Shown: in pieces, positions 46,113 to 56,811 of the stretch
Position numbering within the stretch: position 1 is the first letter of the stretch
Layout: every line of letters starts with the position of its first letter
Origin: Cheiracanthium punctorium
Taxonomy: Eukaryota; Arthropoda; Arachnida; Araneae; Cheiracanthiidae
DNA length: 64,000 nucleotides
Reading direction: 5' to 3'
Assembly: GCA_038373885.1 (NCBI GenBank)
Contig: JAWZYV010014429.1
Coordinates: 620,001-684,000, forward strand
Notes under the pieces: model-generated
The model's database searches: none
What the model was told of the DNA's origin: nothing
What the model saw: only the letters and a program-made list of their open reading frames with translations
Program-made: the position numbers and the translations under genes

Positions 46113-47044
46113 ATGATACGCCCTTCTCCCGAGGGATGGGCCATTGGAATAATTTCCAGAATCGACGACTAATGTTCGAGCAGAATCCATAATCGGTTCA
46201 TCGAATCGTGAACATTGACTAATTTCACAATTCAAATAGTAACCCTAATATTGACCACTCGATTAGTGTTCCTGATTTTCACTGTTTCAATTAAACGCCC
46301 ATTTGTTTAGCGTCAGATCGACCGACAGTTATTCTAAATCTGCCTTAATTTGAGGTCTCAAGTGACGCTCCGGCTACGCCTATGTCAACGTAGTATTTTC
46401 TTTTTTCAAAATGAAAGTAAACATAGGATGGAACCATCTGCATTGACTATCCCGTCATTCAAATGAATGAATTACTTTAGTCGACAATAAATTAAAATGA
46501 TTAACCAACTCAGTTTCTAGAAAGCATCCATTAGGCTTTGGCTGAAAGTAAAATTTCAAAATTCAGAGTTTTGGATATGTGTGCAAAACTTCAAGTAGAC
46601 GGGTGGAACAACGTGAAGAAGCTAGCCTAATGCACGTAAAATGTTTTCTTTTTCGGTTTGGAACAATCCGAAGTTGTCATATATCTAAGCCTTTATTCAT
46701 ACGCTCATTGAAAATTTCCTGTCAGAGCAAAAAGAACTGTCTGGAATTATTATTCAAAATAATTTTTACAAAAGTGAATGTGTTCATTCGAAATGAAACA
46801 AACCGTTCTACAAAATGGACCGGGCAGGGTGCCTTAAGGTGACGCCCCTGGTAGCCTGGGTGACGCCCATCGTTCGAAACATGTTAAAGCGCAGTCCTTT
46901 TCAAAATGAATAATAAACATAGGGTACAAACATCTATATTTATTATAGCGTCATTGAACCTAATTCATTTTTTTTTGTCCTTTTAATGTATCAGTAGACC
47001 TAAATTATTATTTTTTTAAATGTCAGTGGAAATATCCGTGGAAG

Positions 47045-47390
47045 CAGTGACGCTCACAAGGGGGGGGGGTCCATGCGGGTTTGGACCCCTCCCAAAAGAT
47101 TTATGAACTTTGCATTGTAGTATCATCACGTAGGAGAGAGTTCATGATATTTTAATATGCTAAAAAATTGCTAAAAGTAAGAATCGCGGAAGTTAAGTCA
47201 CTAAAAACATAATTAAAAAACATATTAAAGTATAAGCTTGTTGAACTGCGTTGATGTCTTCATAGAAAGTGCGGTCATGGTCTGGAGAGAAAAAAAAAAA
47301 AGGGGTCCTCATTTTTTCAGGGGATGGATTGCTATCACAAATTTACGAGCTGGACCCTCTCCAAGAGATAATCCTTTGTGTGCGCCACTG
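47045..47390. mobile_element. hAT-type MITE (family 8)
   Basis: 346 bp, starting CAGTGACGCTCACAA and ending TTGTGTGCGCCACTG (two mismatches), flanked by CGTGGAAG (47037-47044) and CGTGGATG (47391-47398). Poly-G and poly-A runs lie inside. Non-coding. Confidence 0.85.
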
Positions 47391-48075
47391 CGTGGATGGT
47401 GGGCCCAGAATTTACCAGTTTTAGAGTCCTTCGATGGATAAAAAGAATGACAAGTGAAAAAACTCCCTAACAGGTTATAACTAAAACTCGCTGAATATAA
47501 GGAATGCTGAGAACACTCCAATATTCGAACATCATCTTTATTTTACGCACACGTTCATTTGTTGTCATTTAAGCGAACAGTTATCTAAATATGCTTTGAT
47601 TTTTGGTCTAAAGTGACGCTTGGCTAAGCCCGCATCAAAGCAGTTTTGAAAAATAAGGTTAAACATACTATAGCAACATCTATATTTATTATCCAGTCAT
47701 TTCAATCAATGAATTACTTTAGTTGACAGTAAATTAAATAGCTTATGTAGCTCAATTTTCAGAAAGTATCCTTTAGGCTTTGACTGAAAGCAAAAATTCA
47801 AATCTTCTGCTCCAAGAGGCATCTTCGTAAGAACAATGGGCGTCACCTGGCGTCCCCCTTCGACAACAGTTCTTCCACTTTCTCGTCATCTACGGCCTCT
47901 TACATCGTTTTGCCTAACTGCACAAAATTTCCTGTGGATGAGTGGAGCAACGCAGATCAACTAGACTGACTGACGTAAAAAGTTTTGTTTTGGATTGATA
48001 CAATCCAAAGACTTCTTAACCTTTATTTTGGATGTTAATAGAAAGTTTCTTAAGAGCAAAAAGAACTATCTAGAA

Positions 48076-48398
48076 CAGCGGTTCTCAACCTTTTAACGTC
48101 GCGACCCCCCAACAAAGGCTATTACGGTGGCGCCCCCCTTCACATTTTTAAACATATATTGTTTTTTAATCTTTAATAATGAACATTTAGTCGAATTTTC
48201 TACAAAATAATGTTATTAGTAAAGTTTGAATGAACATCTTCAGCGAAAATGGATATATTTTTCAGTAAGAATGAGAATAAATAAGATGATTTTTTAAAAA
48301 CATGCATCACTACTTGCTCTTTTGTTTTTTTCGCGCCCCCCGTGCAAACGTTCTGCGCCAACCTTGGGGGGGCGCGCCCCACAGGTTGAGAAAAGCTG
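48076..48398 (+). mobile_element. hAT-type MITE (family 6, copy 2)
   Basis: Starts CAGCGGTTCTCAACCTTTTAA and ends CAGGTTGAGAAAAGCTG; collinear with 43667-43948 and in the same orientation. Flanks are ATCTAGAA on the left and CTTTAGAT on the right, matching at 5 of 8. Confidence 0.85.
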
Positions 48399-48406
48399 CT
48401 TTAGAT

Positions 48407-49845
48407 TATGTTTTAGTCACATTTCTTACATGTATTTCTGTTCATAGTTGTCTAATTTCTGTTTTATGGTGTTTTTTTATACTGCTGTTATCTTTCCTGT
48501 ATTTTGTGTGGAGCTTTATGTATAAAATAAAGGAATTGCACCTGTCTCTCACCTTCCCTTTTGACTTATTGATTAGTAGTTTCTCAGTCTGATTTTACGT
48601 GTGTGTGTTGATACACAATAAAGCGCAATAAATAACAGATTTCTGAAAAGATGAGCGTCCATTCAAAGCAGACTGGCGGTGGACAAATGTAACTCTTTTT
48701 AGCCATTCGGACTGATTTCATAATCTGCTGGCTAGTAAAATAATAGTTCTTTTAGCCACTCATTTTTTGGCAAATTTCGTCTAATTTCTCTTAGGACGCA
48801 GCATACGTATTTCAATTTTTAAACTATTCGTTCAAAAAATCTTCCCGAATGGTGTATTGCCAATCAGACATGTTCTGAAATTGTTCATGACAATTTTTAT
48901 TCAACTCTAATTCTATTGCTGAACTGTAAATCACTTGCAAATTACTCGCTGGTAGAACTTTAAACAAAAATTTAGTGTGGCCGTATTGGTTACCAGCTAA
49001 TATTCACTGAATTGATTACCTGCTAGAAGAAATTACCAGAGTATATGCAACACTTTACGAGATCTAAAAATCCACAGAGAAAAGTGTACATGCCTTATCA
49101 ATAATGTTAGAAGCTTGACTTTATTTGAGAATGAATCCAGGAATAGAAAGCAAAATATAGAAGACAAACAAAGTCACGGCAGAACTTTGGTATATACAGG
49201 CAAAACAGCCGAATGAAATCGTAACGGAGGTGAAAAAACACTCAAAATACTGGTGTTAAACGATAAAGTAATTAAAAAACTTTGTAAAAAACACACATAA
49301 GAAGTAAAATTAAAGAGGATACGCGTTACGTTCAAAAATAGTTTTGAACTTCTTCAGTCCATGCCCTTCGTCGTAAAGAACACAGGGAACTCAGTTCCCT
49401 GTGTTCTTTACGACGAAGTGACGACTGTGTTCTTACGACGTTGAGTTTATAACAGTATCATTTTAACCATATTCTTTTCATTAAAAAGATATCGAACCTA
49501 AAATACAAATTTATAAAGTGATTCTTATTGTAATGATGTATGACGAGGTATTTTTAGCATAAATATACTCAACTTTTAATATCATAAATGGTTGGCTAAA
49601 TGTTTGTCGTATTTGGCTAATAATGCCGCTAACTGTCTGACAATCGCAACACAATATCTCCATGGCTTTAGCTTAATAAAGTAAGCGTAAACGGAAAATT
49701 GTAAAATTTTTTGGAAAAAGGCGCAAGTAAATAATGTTCTCAGCTACATTCATTAAAAACTCTCTGTTGTATCTGTAAGGATAATATGCCAGAAAAGGTA
49801 ATTTGAACTTTCAGAGTGAGTGTTTACAGGTTATTTTAGTGGGAG
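48407..49845. other. Intergenic DNA with a strong palindrome
   Basis: No gene recognised. Its only clear structure is the inverted repeat at 49366-49418. Confidence 0.5.
49366..49418. repeat. Perfect 25-bp stem with 3-base loop
   Basis: 49366-49390 (CTTCGTCGTAAAG...GGGAAC) pairs without mismatch with 49394-49418 around the loop TCA. A third, shortened copy (GTGTTCTTACGACG) follows at about 49427-49440. Confidence 0.95.
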
Positions 49846-50220
49846 TTAACCATTTGAGGCGCAACCCTTTCCCAATGCTGAAAAGAGGGCAGCCGTTGCC
49901 ATCGCTCGACTTAACTACCAGCAAGATAGCGGACGATCGAAACGTTCATCGCGTGCCACAGAGATAGAGACCTTTTTTTGACGCAGCTGTCTCTCGCATT
50001 CTTCCATTTTTCAGCAGATGTCAGTGCTGTTAAAAATAATCGTGACCATTTTTTTACGGGAAATGACGTGTTAAAAAATAAAGGATTCTCGTAGAGCTAT
50101 GTCTCGTAGAGCTATGCTAATATTTTTATAGAACTCAAAGCTATTCTTCGTGACTTGCAACAGTCAAAACCTCAGAGTTTGGTGTCCTCACGGCGAGGAC
50201 ACCGCGCGTTAAAGGGTTAA
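49846..50220. mobile_element. TTAA (piggyBac-like) MITE, full copy
   Basis: TTAA at 49846-49849 and 50217-50220. Ends TTAACCATTTGAGGCGC and GCGCGTTAAAGGGTTAA are inverted with about 3 mismatches in 17. A subterminal hairpin GGTGTCCTC/GAGGACACC lies at 50181-50203. The right 235 bp match 28757-28983. Confidence 0.85.
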
Positions 50221-51009
50221 CTGAATGCAAGAACCTTTTCGCTTCCAGAAAGCTGTGCGTGCACGGGAAAAGGAGATAGTTATAATAAACTAGCAATTGA
50301 AAATTATCTTTATGTTCTTTATATAAGGATGATTCATTGAAAAGAGGAAGTCTTTCTTTTTCCTAAAGCTGTTTCATATTGCTATTTACACCGAGTAATT
50401 AACAAATAGAAATAGTTGAGCTAAAAAAATATATTACAGCAGCGAAAAATTTGCTATGTGAGAGAGAATATTTTTACCTTTTAAAACATAGAAAATATTT
50501 CCTGCATTAAATTGTAGTTTAAAAACTAATAAAGAGCGTTGTAACTAACACAATTGCATAAAACAGTGCAGGACATGCGCTTTCTGTCGTGCAAAATATC
50601 CACTCTTCTTCCGCTGTAAAATAATCGGACTTCTACACAGGCAGGAAAATGAGAAAAAACTCAGAATTCGCACACATTTTTTCGTGTGGTTAAGTTGAAA
50701 CTTATTTATACGTGAAAACGGGTGGTTGATCCTGAAATGCATGCACTGCACTATTTTTTAAGGAGTGTATTAATTAGAAAACCCTTTATTAATTTTGAAC
50801 TGCAAACACTAGATATTTTCATTCATCCTTCTTTAGATCTAGCTGGTAAATATTAACTTAGACGAGGAATTAAGTTTCAAAAATTTTTTCTCCTTTTGAC
50901 GTATCAACTGATTCTGATAATACAAAATGTTGTTTTCATATCCCCTCTCCCCCCCCCTTAAAAAAAGAGGATCTAACTTAGTTATTTGATACTTTATTTA
51001 ATTTTAAGT
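50221..51009. other. AT-rich intergenic DNA, no gene
   Basis: Nothing recognised. Confidence 0.4.
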
Positions 51010-51400
51010 CATTTTTTTACGTTCATAAACCATAAACTTAAAAAGAAAGGCAAATTTTTGTAAATCTAGTAAAGAAATATGACCGAAATATCCGAAAATG
51101 CACAGAAATATTTTATTCCACTCCATTCCATTTAGAAGTCTCTTCGGTTTTAAAGGACGGCAAGCAAACCCAGAGCTTCACAACTTAGGTCATTTTTTTG
51201 CGAAATTATGCAAATACGTGTTGGCGAGAACACGCTCGCTTGCATCCATTGTCTGCGTTCGCTGCAAAAGCTTCTCCCCCACACCCCCTCCCCCCAATCT
51301 ACGCTGTTTTTACCGTTCCATCTGCATACGTACCTCCTTTCATTATTCAAGTCAATCGCACCATCCACTTTGCAAATTCAATCTAAAAAAGAAAGTGATT
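51010..51400 (+). repeat. Dispersed repeat, copy 2
   Basis: Collinear with 41695-42080 but diverged, with a C-rich insertion near 51277-51296. Confidence 0.7.
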
Positions 51401-53491
51401 TTCTTTTTCTTTTTTAAAATGGGTTCTTACCATTACTGATTTGATTAACAATAATAATAATAGTTATTATTAGGAAATCTTATGCGAAGTTTTAGTTAAA
51501 TTTTCACTCTATTTTTTAGTTAATGAACTTTTTAAAGTATTCACATTTAATCGAATGAGTATTTTCCATTTAATAGCATTAAAAATTACTTTTTTATTCT
51601 GTATTTAACACCAATGCGAATCTGAAAAATTTTGACGCTTTTTTTTTTTTTCTATTATCATTTCCAATATTTTTGATTGTTTTTGCTCCACCCTGTATCT
51701 ACAGCTTAGAACAATTTGATAAAATTTACCTAATGAATTCTTATTTTTTTTTTTAAACTGACAAAATATTGTTCGAGTAGAACACAGCAAAGCAAACCCT
51801 TTTCTATGTAAAAGTGATTGTTTTCACAAAGTCGTCTCTACGCTCCAGTTTTCACACTCATTAGAAAATTCATAAAACAATTCAGCCCATTATTTTAATT
51901 TTAATTAAACAATAGTGTTTTAGGAATGTAGTCTGTAGAGTTTTGGGAATTTTGTATTTTATTTAAAAACTATAATTTTAATCATAAAATTAATAATTAA
52001 ATAAAATGTTTTAATTGTTCATTTACTTATGTCATCACAATCTATTTGCATTTAATTCCTTTAAACTTCCTTTGCTATTACAAGATTTAAATAATTTAGA
52101 AGATCAAACAAAATAATATATTTATCTTGTTCAAACTTTGCTAAAATGTTTGTATTGTATTTTCTAAATGTATAAAATATTTTTTAAAAATTAATATTTT
52201 GTTCCGAAAGTAGCTCTTAAAATTATTTTAAGCTCCAGAAAATGTTTATAAACTTTTTGGGTAAGTTGGAGAAGTTACAAAAAGAAGTCCTTCCCAAAAT
52301 ATTCATTTAAATCACCTTTCAGGAAATATATATAGTAAAAAAAAAACAACATATGGAAAAAATATTGTACAATAATGTTATCATCAAATGACATAACTAA
52401 AAAATTAGTGTACATATAGGTGTAATATATAAACAAAACAACTTCAATAATACACAAGGCGGCAGAGTTTAAAACAACGACGAATGGGTAAGATACTGAA
52501 CATTAGTAGTTGGATGAAGCGCTACAGGTACAGGGTTCTGGAGTGCAGCTGCGGTTCATTGTCGATCTAACAACCTAGAGTTTTGGGTGGTTTTCTCGAT
52601 ATATAACGTGGATAATTGTTAGAACCCCTTAGCAAGAGTTTACATCAAAGGCAACCCCCGACCCTTCCCCAGGCAGATAGCAATAGTATAGCTTTGCCTT
52701 AATAAAACAAATAAAATAAAATTTTCCAAAGACAAATCAACCCCCTTTTTGTTGATTTCATTTCTCATACATACATGAAAAATAAAGATGCGGAAAACGA
52801 AAATCAGACTCTACCCGAGTTTAAAAAAAATAATAAAGAACTTGTTTCATAGATGGCTTAGAGGCGAAAGAAAGTATGTTATAGCTTCAAAAGACTGTCA
52901 TTAATTTAATTTATTATCGATCCAAAATCTCAGATATGCACAGAACTTTGTCAAAGCAAAGAAATCTATACTTCGCGTTCCGTCTTCATCGACTTTTCAG
53001 CGGAGACGAACGTTACGCAACTGATGTGGTTACACACAAGGATCATCGAAGATTCGATCGACAGGCACAGTTACAGCCGAGATTTATTTTCTGAAGCCTT
53101 CTGGGAATAGAAACCTGTTGCATGGAAACTGAAAAGAAGGGGACTAGAGGTTTATTTTTGTAGTCGTTCCCAAAACGTAAAACTTACAAATACTGCATCA
53201 AAATATGGTTTTTAACATTTATTGTTCACTGGTTTCATTGTGTTAAAATAATTTATGACGAAACGTTCCTATTATAAAACATTTTCCAAAACTAATTTTT
53301 ACGCACACTACTGACCGATGAATGGCTTACAAAAAAGTAGCTGTAGAAACACATAAATGCAGAAATAAGATTGTACGGACCTTCTGTATGGTACAAAGGT
53401 CTTATTCTTCGTGAGTAGCAAAATAATCAACTACAAGAAATCTAGGTAATTTATTTTCTCCATTCATTGCAGAAAAATGGGTTAGTCGTAA
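51401..53491. other. AT-rich intergenic DNA, no gene
   Basis: Low-complexity runs. Patches at 52480-52570 and 52960-53110 are GC-richer but carry no recognised motif. Confidence 0.4.
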
Positions 53492-53493
53492 TA

Positions 53494-54760
53494 GGGGAAG
53501 GTGGTGTACCTTGGAGGTATTTTCAAACTTTGATTTTTTACAAAAAAAGTGTCTGGAAAATATCAGTAAAACATTTTTTTCCCATAAGTTTAAGGATATC
53601 AGGAGTTAAATATATTTTTATAAAATATCCAAATACATTTCTATACTCATTTTTAATTATTTAAAAAATAGCTTACAATACAGCCAAGGTACACCACCAG
53701 TGGTGTACCTTGGAGGTAGGTATGGTATACCTTAGAGGTATTTATTTTTAACAGATGGAGTACTACGCAACATGAAAAAAAGTTGGTTTATTATTTGTTT
53801 ACAGTAATCTGACTTTGCATAGGCCTACTTTGCATAGGCTAATATCAGTCTAATTAGTTTTAAATTTACAGTTTTTAAAACATAAAATTGCTCATATAAC
53901 TAAAATAATAAATTGGAATAGTTTAGGCATAAAATAAAGTTTAGTCAAATAAAAAAAACACTGTTTAATATCTTCTCTTTTATGTGTAACCCATTTAATT
54001 CTATGCCACGTTCAGGTGATCTAAACTTATGCCAAATGATAATTTTTCAAAAATGCAAAGTGCAAATTTTTCTGAAAATGCAAAGTGTTAAAAAATTGTA
54101 AAAAATATTATTCATGGAACAATAACATATAAACAATTATTAATATATTTATTAAAATATTTATTTACTGTCTAATACTAAGCTCAGATAACTTTGCTTT
54201 TGAATTTATATTTAGGTTTACAACTTCAGGAATTTAACAGTCCTACATTTATACTTAGGCCTATTTGACCAGCACTTTGGTTATTAAAGTAAAGAAATAC
54301 TTTCTAACAACTTTTACTCATTAATAAATTTCGAAAGTGTACCTTGTTGGTACCTCCAAGGTACACAGTATTAGCTACCTCCAAGGTACATTACAAGCAA
54401 GTGTTTTATAAAATGGCTTCCATACCTTATTATGTTAAGAGTCAACCATTTTCAAATATACATAAATGTAGCTCAAAACATGCTTTTAAACTTGTGATTA
54501 TTGGTTCAAAACAAAATTTAATGCTTACAGTTATGGAAGAAAAATATTATGTCCTTGAAATGTAACTTTTTGATGCTAAAAACAATCTTTGGTTTTTACA
54601 TCAGCAACACGTGTGTTGATCAGTCATAGATCAACTTCCCATGAGCCTCTAGTAATAAATATATGCAACTAATATTTTAGTTTAAATTTATCTCTCCTGG
54701 TGACTGCACAATCAACGTGCCTCCAAGGTACACATACCACCAAGGTACACCACCTTCCCC
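53494..54760. mobile_element. TA-flanked element with repeated GTACCTTGG motif
   Basis: Ends are a perfect 21-bp inverted repeat beginning GGGGAAGGTGG, with TA outside both (53492-53493 and 54761-54762). The motif GTACCTTGG(AGGTA) or its complement recurs near both ends: 53507, 53684-53713 (two copies head to head), 54338-54390 (three copies) and 54720-54750 (two copies). A 73-codon frame (54344-54565) has no known domain. No transposase is seen, so this is probably non-autonomous. Confidence 0.75.
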
Positions 54761-55196
54761 TACCCCTTAATTTCTCTTTTGTTACTTTTCTCATTGGTCT
54801 TAAATATTGCAATGCTGGAATTGCAAATTGAGCAAACTGAATAAATTGAATCAGACTAGGGTGATATCTTTTACCACATACTGAATCTCCTCATACTGAA
54901 GACGTATAAATAATTATTTTGCTATTTCAGAGTGGCGGAAAAAATTAGTCTGATGAAAAATTGTCAACTCCACAGATCATTTTGGAAAACTTAACGATTG
55001 CTGTATTTCCTAAGACACACCATACCTACTAAAAGTCCTAGTTCTGCAATTGTTGTCGCGGTCTATGATCTATGTACCAAGAAAATATATCGCCGTTGTC
55101 ATACCAATATCTGCTATTTGCAAAAGTTTTATTTATTATCACCAGCAGTTATTATTTGACAATATCCTGGCTGATTCACATGGCATATTTTTTCCA
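53731..55196 (+). repeat. Tandem duplication, copy 1
   Basis: 1,466 bp matching 55346-56811 at a constant offset of 1,615 bases with about four substitutions and no indels seen. It starts inside the TA-flanked element and extends past its right end into flanking DNA. Confidence 0.95.
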
Positions 55197-55345
55197 AACG
55201 TTTGTAAATGTGTAAAATACTTTTTTTATGTTAGTATAAATGAGTTTTCTGTATTTAGTGGTAAATTATTGGGTCGGCTCAGCCCCTATTCACAGTTTAT
55301 TGGGGGGGCTCGAGCCCCACGGGCCCATATAACTCTACGCCTATG
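55197..55345. other. Spacer between duplicated copies
   Basis: 149 bp unique to the junction, containing the palindrome GGGGCTCGAGCCCC and ending AACTCTACGCCTATG, which resembles a hAT-type end (compare GGCTACGCC-TG). It may be part of an inserted element. Confidence 0.5.
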
Positions 55346-56811
55346 CTTAGAGGTATTTATTTTTAACAGATGGAGTACTACGCAACATGAAAAAAAGTTG
55401 GTTTATTATTTGTTTACAGTAATCTGACTTTGCATAGGCCTACTTTGCATAGGCTAATATCAGTCTAATTAGTTTTAAATTTACAGTTTTTAAAACATAA
55501 AATTGCTCATATAACTAAAATAATAAATTGGAATAGTTTAGGCATAAAATAAAGTTTAGTCAAATAAAAAAAATACTGTTTAATATCTTCTCTTTTATGT
55601 GTAACCCATTTAATTCTATGCCACGTTCAGGTGATCTAAACTTATGCCAAATGATAATTTTTCAAAAATGCAAAGTGCAAATTTTTCTGAAAATGCAAAG
55701 TGTTAAAAAATTGTAAAAAATATTATTCATGGAACAATAACATATAAACAATTATTAATATATTTATTAAAATATTTATTTACTGTCTAATACTAAGCTC
55801 AGATAACTTTGCTTTTGAATTTATATTTAGGTTTACAACTTCAGGAATTTAACAGTCCTACATTTAGACTTAGGCCTATTTGACCAGCACTTTGGTTATT
55901 AAAGTAAAGAAATACTTTCTAACAACTTTTACTCATTAATAAATTTCGAAAGTGTACCTTGTTGGTACCTCCAAGGTACACAATATTAGCTACCTCCAAG
56001 GTACATTACAAGCAAGTGTTTTATAAAATGGCTTCCATACCTTATTATGTTAAGAGTCAACCATTTTCAAATATACATAAATGTAGCTCAAAACATGCTT
56101 TTAAACTTGTGATTATTGGTTCAAAACAAAATTTAATGCTTACAGTTATGGAAGAAAAATATTATGTCCTTGAAATGTAACTTTTTGATGCTAAAAACAA
56201 TCTTTGGTTTTTACATCAGCAACACGTGTGTTGATCAGTCATAGATCAACTTCCCATGAGCCTCTAGTAATAAATATATGCAACTAATATTTTAGTTTAA
56301 ATTTATCTCTCCTGGTGACTGCACAATCAACGTGCCTCCAAGGTACACATACCACCAAGGTACACCACCTTCCCCTACCCCTTAATTTCTCTTTTGTTAC
56401 TTTTCTGATTGGTCTTAAATATTGCAATGCTGGAATTGCAAATTGAGCAAACTGAATAAATTGAATCAGACTAGGGTGATATCTTTTACCACATACTGAA
56501 TCTCCTCATACTGAAGACGTATAAATAATTATTTTGCTATTTCAGAGTGGCGGAAAAAATTAGTCTGATGAAAAATTGTCAACTCCACAGATCATTTTGG
56601 AAAACTTAACGATTGCTGTATTTCCTAAGACACACCATACCTACTAAAAGTCCTAGTTCTGCAATTGTTGTCGCGGTCTATGATCTATGTACCAAGAAAA
56701 TATATCGCCGTTGTCATACCAATATCTGCTATTTGCAAAAGTTTTATTTATTATCACCAGCAGTTATTATTTGACAATATCCTGGCTGATTCACATGGCA
56801 TATTTTTTCCA
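55346..56811 (+). repeat. Tandem duplication, copy 2
   Basis: Second copy, which lacks the left inverted end of the element. It includes the same 73-codon frame at 55959-56180 with an identical motif cluster. After 56811 the sequence diverges abruptly. Confidence 0.95.

Larger units (their letters stand above)
44148..48075. repeat. Diverged higher-order repeat array
   Basis: Three word blocks recur in the same order. X (AAAAGTTGGTTTTGG / AAAATGTTTTC / AAAAGTTTTGTTTTGG ... AAGAACT-TCT-GAA) occurs near 44157, 46637 and 47979. Y (TTTAGCGTTAGATCGACC ... GTGATGCTCCGGCTACGCC) occurs near 45292, 46307 and, weaker, 47565. Z (AACATA...ATCAATGAATTACTTTAGT) occurs near 46420, 46915 and 47660. The units are old and of unequal length, and several MITEs sit inside them. 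Confidence 0.6.

Noticed and set aside
45767..46192. Open frames on both strands inside the 45.5-kb MITE
   Set aside because: They lie across the MITE and its junction and share no motif with known proteins.
51098..51439. Open frames in the dispersed repeat
   Set aside because: The sister copy at 41.7 kb does not keep the frame.
54344..54565. 73-codon frame repeated identically at 55959-56180 as a gene
   Set aside because: Identity is explained by the whole-segment duplication; the frame starts inside the motif cluster and has no known domain.
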